From positions 26,571-90,570 of the forward strand of contig JAKUNG010000019.1 of the NCBI GenBank assembly GCA_022452285.1: a DNA stretch of 64,000 nt, read 5' to 3'. The notes below the pieces were generated by a model. That model ran no database searches. It was not told where the DNA came from and worked only from the letters and a program-made list of their open reading frames with translations. This document shows positions 10,240 to 19,194 of this stretch, in pieces. The translations under genes and the position numbers were made by a program. The stretch's first letter is position 1; each line of letters opens with the position of its first letter. The DNA is from Terriglobia bacterium. Lineage in GTDB: Bacteria > Acidobacteriota > Terriglobia > Versatilivoradales > Versatilivoraceae.

Positions 10240-10857
10240 ATGAAAAGACTACTAATCTCTTTGTTGATTTTTCTTTTGGTGGGTACGTGTATTTGGTGGT
10301 TACAACAGTCTTCTTCTGAAGTATCCAAGCCAAATGAGTCCTGTGAAATCAATGAAACACATCTTTTTTTGAAGAAGTTAGAATTAATTTTCTCAACGAA
10401 TTTACCTTCTAAAAAAGTTGTAACAGAATTTTCAGAATTAGAGATTAACACTTTTTTAAGTCAGAAAGGTGAGGAATACTTTCCTTCAGGTATTAGTCAA
10501 ATACAAGTTGATTTGCAAGAGGATGTCGTTTTAGGTCAATTATTGGCGGATTTTGATAAGGTAAGGTCAAGTTTGAACCGACCCAGTAGTCCATTAGTTA
10601 CTACTCTTTTAACTGGGAAACATACAGTAAAGATTGAAAGTAGAATAACTACAAAAAATGGCAGTGGTCGCTATGAAATTTTAAATGTCCTATTAAATGG
10701 TCAACAGGTCCCCAAAATTTTTGTAGACTTCCTTCTTGAAAATTATGTTTTTTCTAAGTATCCAGTTGTCAAACCTAACACTCCGTTTGATCTGCCCTTC
10801 AAGATTGAGACCATTCGTATTCAACCAGACAGGATTATTATTAAGCAGGTTCCCTAA
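10240..10857 (+). CDS. Membrane-anchored hypothetical protein
   Basis: N-terminal TM/signal anchor (LLISLLIFLLVGTCIWWL), ribosome-binding-like AGGAG upstream (10228 region); no family recognised. Confidence 0.6.
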   Translation: MKRLLISLLIFLLVGTCIWWLQQSSSEVSKPNESCEINETHLFLKKLELIFSTNLPSKKVVTEFSELEINTFLSQKGEEYFPSGISQIQVDLQEDVVLGQLLADFDKVRSSLNRPSSPLVTTLLTGKHTVKIESRITTKNGSGRYEILNVLLNGQQVPKIFVDFLLENYVFSKYPVVKPNTPFDLPFKIETIRIQPDRIIIKQVP

Positions 10858-10923
10858 CATAGATATTCTTACCTTAAATTAATCCAATTGGTAAGTTCTA
10901 CCTAATAATTTTCTAAGTTGTAT

Positions 10924-11964
10924 TCAAAGAGAATTCCAACGCCTAGGTAAAAAGAGTTTTTGATAGAAGTTTAAGGCAAATCGGTCAGTCATACCTGCTA
11001 TAAAATCAGATGCATTAAGAGTTAACGGTTCTCCAGACCGTTTGTATTTTTTAGGGATTAGCACAGGGTTTTCTAGGATGTGATGATAAATATCCCCTAG
11101 AATTTTTTTAGCTTTTCTCATTTCTTCTTTGGGAATACTAAGAGCATAAACAGTTCGATAAAGAAAATGTCTTAATTCCATCATGGTCTTCAAAATTTTA
11201 GGACTCATAGTAATTCTCTCCAGTTTAATCTTCAGACTAGAGTCAATTACATCTTGAACCAAAGTATTTATTCGGAGACTATGGGTTGTACCTATATGTT
11301 GGGTCATTTCTATAGGAATGTCTGAAAATTTGATCAATCCTGATCTCAAGGCATCGTCCAAGTCGTGGTTAATATATGCAATTACATCTGCAACACGAAC
11401 AACTTGACCTTCTCTAGTTGCTGGCCTACCCTTGTCTTGGCTTGTAAAGACAGCACCACTCCCCTTGGAATGTTTTAGAATGCCATCTCTGACTTCCCAG
11501 CAGAGATTAAGTCCTTGTCCTTCTCTTTCTAATTTATCTACTATGCGAAGACTTTGGAGGTAATGTTTGAAGCCACTCGGCACTATCTCATTTAAAATAG
11601 CTTCACCTGCATGTCCAAATGGTGTATGACCCAGATCGTGGCCAAGGGCAATTGCCTCGGTCAAATCCTCATTTAGGCAAAGAGCTCTACTAATAGTTCT
11701 AGCTATCTGAGATACCTCTAGAGTATGAGTTAAACGGGTTCGGTAGTGGTCACCCTCAGGGGACAAAAAGACTTGGGTTTTGTGTTTTAACCTACGAAAA
11801 GATTTAGAGTGGAGAATTCGGTCACGGTCTCGTTGAAAAGAAGTTCGAATTGGGCAGGATACTTCTTTAATTTGACGCCCACGTGTATTCATGCTTAATG
11901 CTGCTTGGGGAGCTAATACTTTTGCTTCTCTTTTCTCTGCTTTTAGCCGAAGAGATTGTACCAT
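10924..11964 (-). CDS. dgt: dGTP triphosphohydrolase-like HD-domain protein
   Basis: [43 protein letters not shown]-type block, [30 protein letters not shown]. Confidence 0.93.
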   Translation of the reverse strand: [346 protein letters not shown]

Positions 11965-12686
11965 TAGGGAGAGATTTTTTTTAACCGTTGTTCTGCTTCA
12001 GATGAGAACTCAGAAGATGGAAAGTCTCGAATAACCTTTTCATAAATTTCAATAGCCCTTTTTTGATTTTTTTGGAGCTCATAAAGCCTTGCCAAATGCA
12101 TCGCTGTTGTTTCACTAGGTGTTGTTAGGGCATCTCGATCAACCAGTTGCTGATAGGTCTTAGTTTCTGCCTCGAGGTCCCCAGAGTCTCTATAAACTTT
12201 AGCAAGAGCAGCGAGGGCTAAGGCTCCGTAATCTGATTCTTCCTGACTCAGTGATTTCAACTGTATTATAGCTCCTTCAGTTCTTTTCAACTCACTGAGG
12301 CACAAACCAACATAGTATGTTGCAATTTTTCCAGCAGACCGGGTTTTATGTCGACTGGCGATCCCTTGTAATTGTTCCAATGCCTTTTGATATTTTTCTG
12401 TGGAAGTTGCAAAGGATGCGTTATTTCCTCCAGGAGGTGATCCTGCAATATCTTTGGTTACTGGAGTTCTATAAATCTCTAGTGCTAAAGCTAACTCATT
12501 TCTAGAGTTTTCTTCCTGTCGCGCTGAATAATATAAAAACCCTAAAAAAAAGATTAGAACTACTCCAAGAAATGCCAAACTCCTCAGAAGTTGTTTCCTG
12601 TAATCAACAAAGAACTGACGGATCTTTTCTACTAAGACCATGAAGCTGTCTTTTTCTAAAAGTTCTTGACGTGTTAACCTTGCCAA
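11964..12686 (-). CDS. Tetratricopeptide, YfgM/BamD-like membrane-anchored protein
   Basis: TM near N-terminus, TPR repeats (AIEIYEKVIRDFPSSEFSSEAEQRLKKI); stop/start overlap (TAATG) with dgt-like gene. Confidence 0.75.
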   Translation of the reverse strand: MARLTRQELLEKDSFMVLVEKIRQFFVDYRKQLLRSLAFLGVVLIFFLGFLYYSARQEENSRNELALALEIYRTPVTKDIAGSPPGGNNASFATSTEKYQKALEQLQGIASRHKTRSAGKIATYYVGLCLSELKRTEGAIIQLKSLSQEESDYGALALAALAKVYRDSGDLEAETKTYQQLVDRDALTTPSETTAMHLARLYELQKNQKRAIEIYEKVIRDFPSSEFSSEAEQRLKKISP

Positions 12687-13057
12687 GTGTTACTCCTATT
12701 CTATTTAATTTTTGCTTGAATAAAGAATTTAGTTAATACCATTAAAAGCTCCAAAAACCTAATAGGTCTTGAATAAATAAATGCTAACAGCCTAAAGAAC
12801 CGCTGTCAATTTGCTTAGGATGAACATGAGCTTATTTCATTATATTAAAGTATTGATTTAAATCAAAAATTGGAATTAGGAAAGTCTTTCAATAAACTAT
12901 ATCTAGAAAAGGATATCTATATTTTTTAAGAAATTAGAGAAGGTTTTCTTTTTAAAGTTTTACATACAGGGTTTACAAGCCTATCAAAACATCATTTAAT
13001 TTGTGGTAAGAAAATTTTTACAATATGCCATCAAATCTACTTTGGAGGTGCTATGCC

Positions 13058-13555
13058 ATGAGAATTGAAGATCTTTTTGATTTGTATGCTTATAACTCTT
13101 GGGCTAACGATCGTGTGAGGACATCAATTAAAATTTTAACAGAAGATGCATTTAAAGAGGATCTAGGAGGGAGTTTTGGCTCTATCCAAGGTACGATTAC
13201 CCACTTAGTGTCAGCACAGTGGGCTTGGCTTAAGAGATGGCAAGGAAATTCACCCAATCAGTCTCTGCAAAAAGATCAGTTCAGCACTCCAAAAGAAGGG
13301 AATAGTCTCTGGATGGAAGTTGATATAGATTTAACAAACTTTGTGAAGGGATTAGACAACAAAATGATTCAAGAAATAGTTTCCTACGAAACTTTAGAAG
13401 GGAAAAAACTTTCTAATTTTCTTTGGCAGGCTATGCTTCATCTTTTAAATCATTCTACTTATCACCGTGGACAGATTGCCATCCTTTTACGACAAGTTCA
13501 GGCAAAACCAAAATCTACAGATCTTATTCGCTATTACTGGGAAAAATCTGAATAG
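13058..13555 (+). CDS. DinB family protein
   Basis: LFDLYAYNSWANDRV, LLNHSTYHRGQIAILLRQ; start at internal ATG (ORF track 13025). Confidence 0.85.
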   Translation: MRIEDLFDLYAYNSWANDRVRTSIKILTEDAFKEDLGGSFGSIQGTITHLVSAQWAWLKRWQGNSPNQSLQKDQFSTPKEGNSLWMEVDIDLTNFVKGLDNKMIQEIVSYETLEGKKLSNFLWQAMLHLLNHSTYHRGQIAILLRQVQAKPKSTDLIRYYWEKSE

Positions 13556-13625
13556 TGCAACTAAGTAATGACCTAAAACACCAAAGATAATCTGAATCAA
13601 AAAAACTGGAGGATTTTTAAAACCT

Positions 13626-14621
13626 ATGTTTGATGCAAGAATTTTAGGTACCGGAAGTTTTTTACCAGAAAGAATAGTGCCCAATACCGAATTAGAAGAA
13701 AAAATGGATACTTCAGATGAATGGATTCAGCAACGCACTGGGATTCGAGAGCGTCGCTATGTTGAGGAGGGAGTCGGAACTTCAGATCTAGGACTGAAAG
13801 CCTCACAACGGGCACTACGATCTGCAGGTCTTACTGCTAATGATATTGACTTTATTATCTTTGCGACTCTTAGTCCCGATTACAATTTTCCAGGATGTGG
13901 TTGTTTACTGCAGGATAAGCTAGGCATTGGAAATATTGGAGCACTCGATGTTCGTAACCAATGTACAGGTTTTATTTACAGTTTGTCTATAGCTCATCAA
14001 TTTGTAAGAACTGGCACATATCAACATATCCTTGTTGTTGGGGCAGAAGTGCACTCTACAGGTCTTGAGATGCATACTCGTGGTCGAGAAGTAGCAGTTA
14101 TTTTTGGAGATGGGGCTGGGGCAGTGGTAGTTGGAAAGTCAAGTAATGATCAGAGAAAAATTCTATCAAGTCACCTGCATTCAGAAGGAAAATTTGCTAA
14201 AAAGCTATGGATTGAAGCTCCATCTTCAATTCAGCAACCTCGTTTAACAAAAGAAATGTTACAACAAGGAAGGCATTATCCCCGGATGGAGGGTCGATAT
14301 GTTTTCAAGCATGCTGTAGATCGTATGCAACAGTCAGTGCGAGAAGGCTTAGAAGCAAATAACTTGAAACTGTCGGATGTGAAACTTTTGATTCTTCATC
14401 AGGCAAATCTAAGAATATCAGAAGCGGTTGTTCGTGCCTTAAAGATTTCACCGGATCGAGTTTTCAACAACATTCAAATATATGGTAATACTACAGCTGC
14501 ATCTATTCCTATTGCGTTGGATGAAGCAACACGTCAGGGGAAGATTGGATCAGGGGACTTAATCGTGCTAGCTGCCTTCGGTTCTGGATTTACATGGGGT
14601 GCGACAGTTTTGAAGTGGTAG
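13626..14621 (+). CDS. fabH: 3-oxoacyl-ACP synthase III
   Basis: GTGSFLPE, DEWIQQRTGIRERR, DVRNQCTGFIYSL active-site Cys, LILHQANLRI, YGNTTAASIPIAL. Confidence 0.95.
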   Translation: MFDARILGTGSFLPERIVPNTELEEKMDTSDEWIQQRTGIRERRYVEEGVGTSDLGLKASQRALRSAGLTANDIDFIIFATLSPDYNFPGCGCLLQDKLGIGNIGALDVRNQCTGFIYSLSIAHQFVRTGTYQHILVVGAEVHSTGLEMHTRGREVAVIFGDGAGAVVVGKSSNDQRKILSSHLHSEGKFAKKLWIEAPSSIQQPRLTKEMLQQGRHYPRMEGRYVFKHAVDRMQQSVREGLEANNLKLSDVKLLILHQANLRISEAVVRALKISPDRVFNNIQIYGNTTAASIPIALDEATRQGKIGSGDLIVLAAFGSGFTWGATVLKW

Positions 14622-14672
14622 GAGTATTCTTAAGAAAATCTTGTAAATTTGAGGCTTGTTGGGTAGAAGAAT

Positions 14673-15722
14673 ATGTTACTTCATTCTATTTGTTTAAAAG
14701 GTAGAGCAACAAACTTTGTTTATTGGATAGGAATCTTTTCAGTTTGCTTTATATCACTTTTGCCATCAACTGCCTTTTATGCCAAGCCTTTGGGACTAGT
14801 ATTTGCTTCAGTGGCCAAAGGTAAAGAACTTTTAGTGGTAAGGGATGAGTTCATTAAACAATTAAGTCCTTTTGATAGATCTGCAAGATTAAAGGTCTCA
14901 ACAGATGTTACAGAGAAAGAATTTCTTGATTTTATAAGTAGACAAGTTCTTCCATGGCAAGTAGACGAACAAAAAATTTTTTTGAGGGCAATAAAAAGAA
15001 TTGAGTTAGAATTAACAAAGTTCTGCCTCAATTTTCCTAACACTATTTATCTAATTAAAACAACTGGTAAAGAAGAAGGGGATGCTGCCTATACTCGAGG
15101 TCAAGCAATTATTATTCCTCAAAACAGATTGGAGTCACCTCAAGAAGAATTCAATCATCTTGTTGCCCACGAACTATTCCATATCCTTTCACGTTACCAA
15201 GAGGAATTACGGGATCAACTCTATCAACTTATTGGTTTTAAAAAATACAATAAACATTTTTTTCCGACTGAGTTAGAAGATCAAAAGATAACAAATCCTG
15301 ATGCACCAATGAATCTTCATTGGATTCACATCAAATATAAAGACAACTTTTTTTGGGCTGCCCCGATTTTATTTTCTAAAACAAAGCGGTACGATTCTCA
15401 GCAAGGAGACAGCTTTTTTCAGTATTTGGAGTTTCGATTATTATTAATATCAGCTACTAGTGACGAGTTGCCTTTAATTTTGGATGAACATGAATTCGAG
15501 CTGGTTAAGATAGAAGAAGTGTCTGGTTTTTTTGATCAGATTGGTAGAAACACCCAATATGTAATCCATCCAGAGGAAATTATAGCTGAAAACTTTGCTT
15601 TTATCGTCTTGGGGAAAAACCAGTTACCTTCTTCTATAATTTTGGAGAAAATTAGAGTTTTGCTGAAAAAGAGTTCCAACAAATGTAGCAATCCTCAGTC
15701 TTTAAAAACAAGATCTTTCTAA
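14673..15722 (+). CDS. Secreted putative zinc metallopeptidase (HExxH)
   Basis: Signal-like N-terminus; NHLVAHELFHILSRYQ (HExxH at 15168-15182). Confidence 0.6.
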   Translation: MLLHSICLKGRATNFVYWIGIFSVCFISLLPSTAFYAKPLGLVFASVAKGKELLVVRDEFIKQLSPFDRSARLKVSTDVTEKEFLDFISRQVLPWQVDEQKIFLRAIKRIELELTKFCLNFPNTIYLIKTTGKEEGDAAYTRGQAIIIPQNRLESPQEEFNHLVAHELFHILSRYQEELRDQLYQLIGFKKYNKHFFPTELEDQKITNPDAPMNLHWIHIKYKDNFFWAAPILFSKTKRYDSQQGDSFFQYLEFRLLLISATSDELPLILDEHEFELVKIEEVSGFFDQIGRNTQYVIHPEEIIAENFAFIVLGKNQLPSSIILEKIRVLLKKSSNKCSNPQSLKTRSF

Positions 15723-16012
15723 AATATAAAACCTTTATTTTTGACATTTTTTCAATACTTTAAATTCTCTGCTTAAAATTTAGGTTAAGAGTTATTAATT
15801 TTTCTATCATAAATAATAGTTTGAGTTCTAAAAGAGTAAAGCGATCTAATTAATGATTAATTGCATGGAAGTTAGTGTAATGAGCTAACATTAGAAGCAA
15901 TTTACAAGGTCTTAATTGGTATGCTAATCTCCATGATGATGTTGGTAGGTTTATTACTATTTTTCTTGTGACTTAGGGTTTTAAAAATTTGTTTGGTTAG
16001 TAGCCAAAATGA

Positions 16013-16101
16013 GCCGGAGTGGCGGAATTGGCAGACGCACTAGACTCAAAATCTAGCGTGGGTTACCCCACGTGGGGGTTCAAGTCCCCCCTCCGGCACC
16101 A
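16013..16101 (+). tRNA. tRNA-Leu (anticodon CAA), 3' CCA encoded
   Basis: Acceptor GCCGGAG/CTCCGGC, anticodon stem-loop CTAGA-CTCAAAA-TCTAG, long variable arm, GGTTCAAGTCC T-arm, genomic CCA. Confidence 0.95.
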
Positions 16102-16216
16102 GTAGTAGAATTAACTAGAATACAGGAAGATTTGTCAAAAATATGGACAAGAAAATGTCTATTATCTAGATTTGATTCCACCCATAAGGAATGTCTGAAA
16201 TTAAAACTGAGAGTTT

Positions 16217-16699
16217 TTGAGTTACTCATTCAGTTTTCTTAACTTTCAAAAATTGAAAGAATATTTTTTAAAAAGAAAAACTTGGTTACCAAAGGATTTA
16301 GAAGAAGTCTTTGCTTTTTTCTCTGAACCAAGAAATTTGGAAGAAATAACACCTCCCTGGTTGCAGTTTAAGGTTCTGAAAACCACTGTTTGTTCAATGG
16401 CAGAAGGTGCTTTAATCGATTACAGTTTAAAGATTCATGGTATACCTCTGCAATGGCAAAGTGAAATTACTGGCTGGGATCCACCCCACTGTTTTGTGGA
16501 CCAGCAGCGCAGAGGTCCCTATAGATTTTGGGTACATGAACATCGATTCGTAGCAAAGGATGGAGGGACCTTGGCAGAGGACTTTGTCCGGTATGGTGTT
16601 TCAGGAGGATGGTTAGTCAATAAATTATTAGTTGCACCAGATCTACAACGAATTTTCAATTATCGAGAAAATCAGCTGGTTGCCCATTTTTCTGATTAA
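16217..16699 (+). CDS. SRPBCC-family protein (polyketide cyclase / ligand-binding-like)
   Basis: WLPKDLEEVFAFFSEPRNLEEITPPWLQF ... DQQRRGPYRFWVHEHRF; classic YfcH-associated SRPBCC pattern. Start codon uncertain (TTG). Confidence 0.85.
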   Translation: MSYSFSFLNFQKLKEYFLKRKTWLPKDLEEVFAFFSEPRNLEEITPPWLQFKVLKTTVCSMAEGALIDYSLKIHGIPLQWQSEITGWDPPHCFVDQQRRGPYRFWVHEHRFVAKDGGTLAEDFVRYGVSGGWLVNKLLVAPDLQRIFNYRENQLVAHFSD

Positions 16700-16757
16700 G
16701 ATGATTCTTTCTTTTAAATAGATCTAGTTTTGAGATCTTCAAAGAAAAACATTCCAT

Positions 16758-16958
16758 TCAATTCCCTCTGGAGAACAAATAAGAGTAGATAATTTTTAAC
16801 AAAACTAAGACAAAAATAAGTACAAAAATCCAAAAGATAAATGTCCAAATTATCCTTAGAACAAAATAACCAAATAGAACTAACCCACAACCAATACAGA
16901 TCAGTTTTAACATCCCTAACTTAAATGGCAACCATTTGTTTACATTGTGTAATGACAT
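16758..16958 (-). CDS. Small membrane protein (66 aa)
   Basis: Two hydrophobic segments (LICIGCGLVLFGYFVLRIIWTFIFWIFVLIFVLVLLKIIYSYLF); ATG with upstream AAGGAT on the minus strand. Confidence 0.45.
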   Translation of the reverse strand: MSLHNVNKWLPFKLGMLKLICIGCGLVLFGYFVLRIIWTFIFWIFVLIFVLVLLKIIYSYLFSRGN

Positions 16959-17143
16959 TGTTTCATCCTTTTAATAATAAAACTTACATGAAAAACAAAT
17001 CTTCTGCCAAGAAGCATTTTTGTTTTGTGGCGGAATAGTCTATGAAAAAGCTGCCCTTCTGGTTAAGAGTAACGTAAAATACCCTATTAGTGTTAAGTTC
17101 AGTCTTTTTATGAGTAAAAAGTTTTCAGAAAAGGAGATGTCTT

Positions 17144-17980
17144 ATGGAGAAGTACGTTGGACAAGAATTCGGACTGCCATCTGGATTAGGTAAAAAGCTT
17201 TTAGGTGTCGTAGTGGTCATTGTTGTTTTGAGTGTGCTGGGTGGATCCTTTGGGACTGTGGGTGCAGGTGAGAGAGGTGTTTTACTTCGTTTTGGAGCTG
17301 TCACCGGAAAGATTCTTGATGAGGGACTCTATTTAAAAGTTCCTTTTATGGAAGATGTGGTTTTAATGTCTACTCAAATAATGAAATATACTGCTCCCGC
17401 AACCTCTTCAAGTCAGGATTTACAGGTGGTCAGTACCGAGGTCACATTAAATTATCAGTTAGATGGCAATCAAGTTGCAGAGATTTATCGTAGCTTGAGG
17501 AGAGATTATGAATATAGAGTAATTCAACCGTATATTCAGGAAGCTGTCAAATCAACCACGGCAAACTATAATGCCGAGGAATTAATCACACAAAGACCAG
17601 CCGTTAGGAATGCCCTTCAACAGGTAGTCTCCGAGCGTCTCAAGCCTCTTGGTATGAATGTGGTCCAGTTATCAATTACTGACTTTCAATTTTCATCGGC
17701 TTTTCAACAGGCAATTGAAGCTAAGGTTACAGCTGTACAGCAGGCTTTAGAGGCAGAGAATGCATTGCAGCGTGTAGAGTTTGAAGCCAAACAACAAGTT
17801 GCACGGGCAAGAGCTGAAGCTGAAGGATTGAGATTGCAGAAAGCAAATATAACTAAAGATTTGATCGAGCTGCGGAAAATTGAAGTTCAGGGAGCTGCAG
17901 TGGATAAATGGAATGGAGTGATGCCAACGGTCGTTACTAGTGGCGGTCCAGTTCCCATGCTAGATGTGTTTTCTAAGTAA
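17144..17980 (+). CDS. SPFH/prohibitin (HflC-like) family protein
   Basis: N-terminal TM, GAGERGVLLRFGAVTGKILDEGLYLKVPF, coiled-coil VTAVQQALEAENALQRVEFEAKQQVARARAEAEG; RBS AAGGAGA upstream. Confidence 0.9.
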   Translation: MEKYVGQEFGLPSGLGKKLLGVVVVIVVLSVLGGSFGTVGAGERGVLLRFGAVTGKILDEGLYLKVPFMEDVVLMSTQIMKYTAPATSSSQDLQVVSTEVTLNYQLDGNQVAEIYRSLRRDYEYRVIQPYIQEAVKSTTANYNAEELITQRPAVRNALQQVVSERLKPLGMNVVQLSITDFQFSSAFQQAIEAKVTAVQQALEAENALQRVEFEAKQQVARARAEAEGLRLQKANITKDLIELRKIEVQGAAVDKWNGVMPTVVTSGGPVPMLDVFSK

Positions 17981-18077
17981 AGGTCATTAAATAGTATAGA
18001 GCTAGTCCAAACGGATTATAATTTTCTTCTCCTTTAGGGTTTGTTCTTCAGTTTTATTCCTATTCTATTTTAAGCTG

Positions 18078-18133
18078 AATAGACATGTTTTGGGTTCATA
18101 GTAGTTAACTATGATCCTAAAAACATGTCTATT
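18078..18133. repeat. Long near-perfect hairpin (approx. 24-bp stem, 7-nt loop)
   Basis: AATAGACATGTTTTGGG(T)TCATAG-TAGTTAA-CTATGA(T)CCTAAAACATGTCTATT with outer 14-bp arms 18078-18091 / 18120-18133 and inner arms TCATAG/CTATGA; not followed by a T-tract. Confidence 0.8.
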
Positions 18134-18384
18134 TCCTTAGTGGTCGTCTATAAGGTGCAGTGAGCTACCATATTGACGTGCAGTTTCTTGTTAAGGTTCT
18201 CAATGAGATGGCAATTGAAAGTAATGTCAAGAGCTGGTTGTATTTATTGACAAAACTCTACACAAAATTTACGTATTCTTAACAACTTCGTTTTCAGATT
18301 TGTCGTCTAATAGAGTAAGACATAACAAATAATTTTTTTGGGCTTTAGATAATGCCCAAAGTTTAAAATAAGGAGGTAAATCTC

Positions 18385-18984
18385 ATGAATTTGATCTCAA
18401 ACATAGCAAAGAAATGGGGTACAGTTTTTACTCTTTTAGTGGCTTTAGTTTTTTTGATGCAATCTGCCTTTGCCCAAAGGGATGGAAACATTCCTAGCTT
18501 TAAGGATGAAGAGCGCCGTGGTCCTGGTTTTCGTGGTGGACGTGTTAATAAAGGACCAGGAGGGTTTAAAGGCAAGAGAAAACGGGGATCAAGAGGACCT
18601 CGTCGTGGTGGATTTGGTAAGGATGCTATGATGAGTGACCTGATGATTGAATATCTTGGAATAACAGAGGCTCAGTTAGCTGATATGCAAACTTTTAAAA
18701 GAGCAGCTGCTGAACAATCCAGGCCCATCCATGAACAAATTAGAAACAATAAACGAACTTTGAGACGAGCAATGGCTGCTGGAGACATGGTACAGATTGA
18801 TACTCTGGCTGCTCAGCTAGGTCAGCTTCAGGGTCAACTTATAGCTATTGGCAGTAAGGCTAGAGTGGAAATAGGCAATGTATTAACAGTTGAGCAAAAA
18901 GATAAAAAGAAGCAATTAGGAGAGAAACGAAAGTCTAGAATGAAAAGTCGTAGGGGGAAATTTAGAGAAGGTTTAAGAAAGTAG
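18385..18984 (+). CDS. Spy/CpxP-like periplasmic protein with Gly/Arg-rich N-terminal region
   Basis: Signal peptide; GxGxGGFKGKRKRGSRGPRRGG basic stretch; helical LGITEAQLADMQTFKRAAAEQSRPIHEQI...LTVEQKDKKKQL (LTxxQ-like). Confidence 0.7.
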   Translation: MNLISNIAKKWGTVFTLLVALVFLMQSAFAQRDGNIPSFKDEERRGPGFRGGRVNKGPGGFKGKRKRGSRGPRRGGFGKDAMMSDLMIEYLGITEAQLADMQTFKRAAAEQSRPIHEQIRNNKRTLRRAMAAGDMVQIDTLAAQLGQLQGQLIAIGSKARVEIGNVLTVEQKDKKKQLGEKRKSRMKSRRGKFREGLRK

Positions 18985-19061
18985 TTTAAAAAGAAGCTAA
19001 TAATAATCAGGAACATCAATTATTAAGCAGGGATTATTCTCAGAGTCGTTTGTTAGAATGC

Positions 19062-19108
19062 CGGTAGCTATTAAGCTAAGTTAGATCTTAATAGCTACCG
19101 ATATCTTT
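19062..19108 (+). terminator. Rho-independent terminator
   Basis: Perfect 14-bp stem CGGTAGCTATTAAG / CTTAATAGCTACCG (19062-19075 / 19087-19100), 11-nt loop, then ATATCTTTTTT. Confidence 0.85.
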
Positions 19109-19194
19109 TTTAGAAGAAATGAAGTGGTTCAAGAATCAATATTTTGTAGGATTCCTTCCAAACTAAAGTAAAAAATAGACAAAATGAGGTTTCA

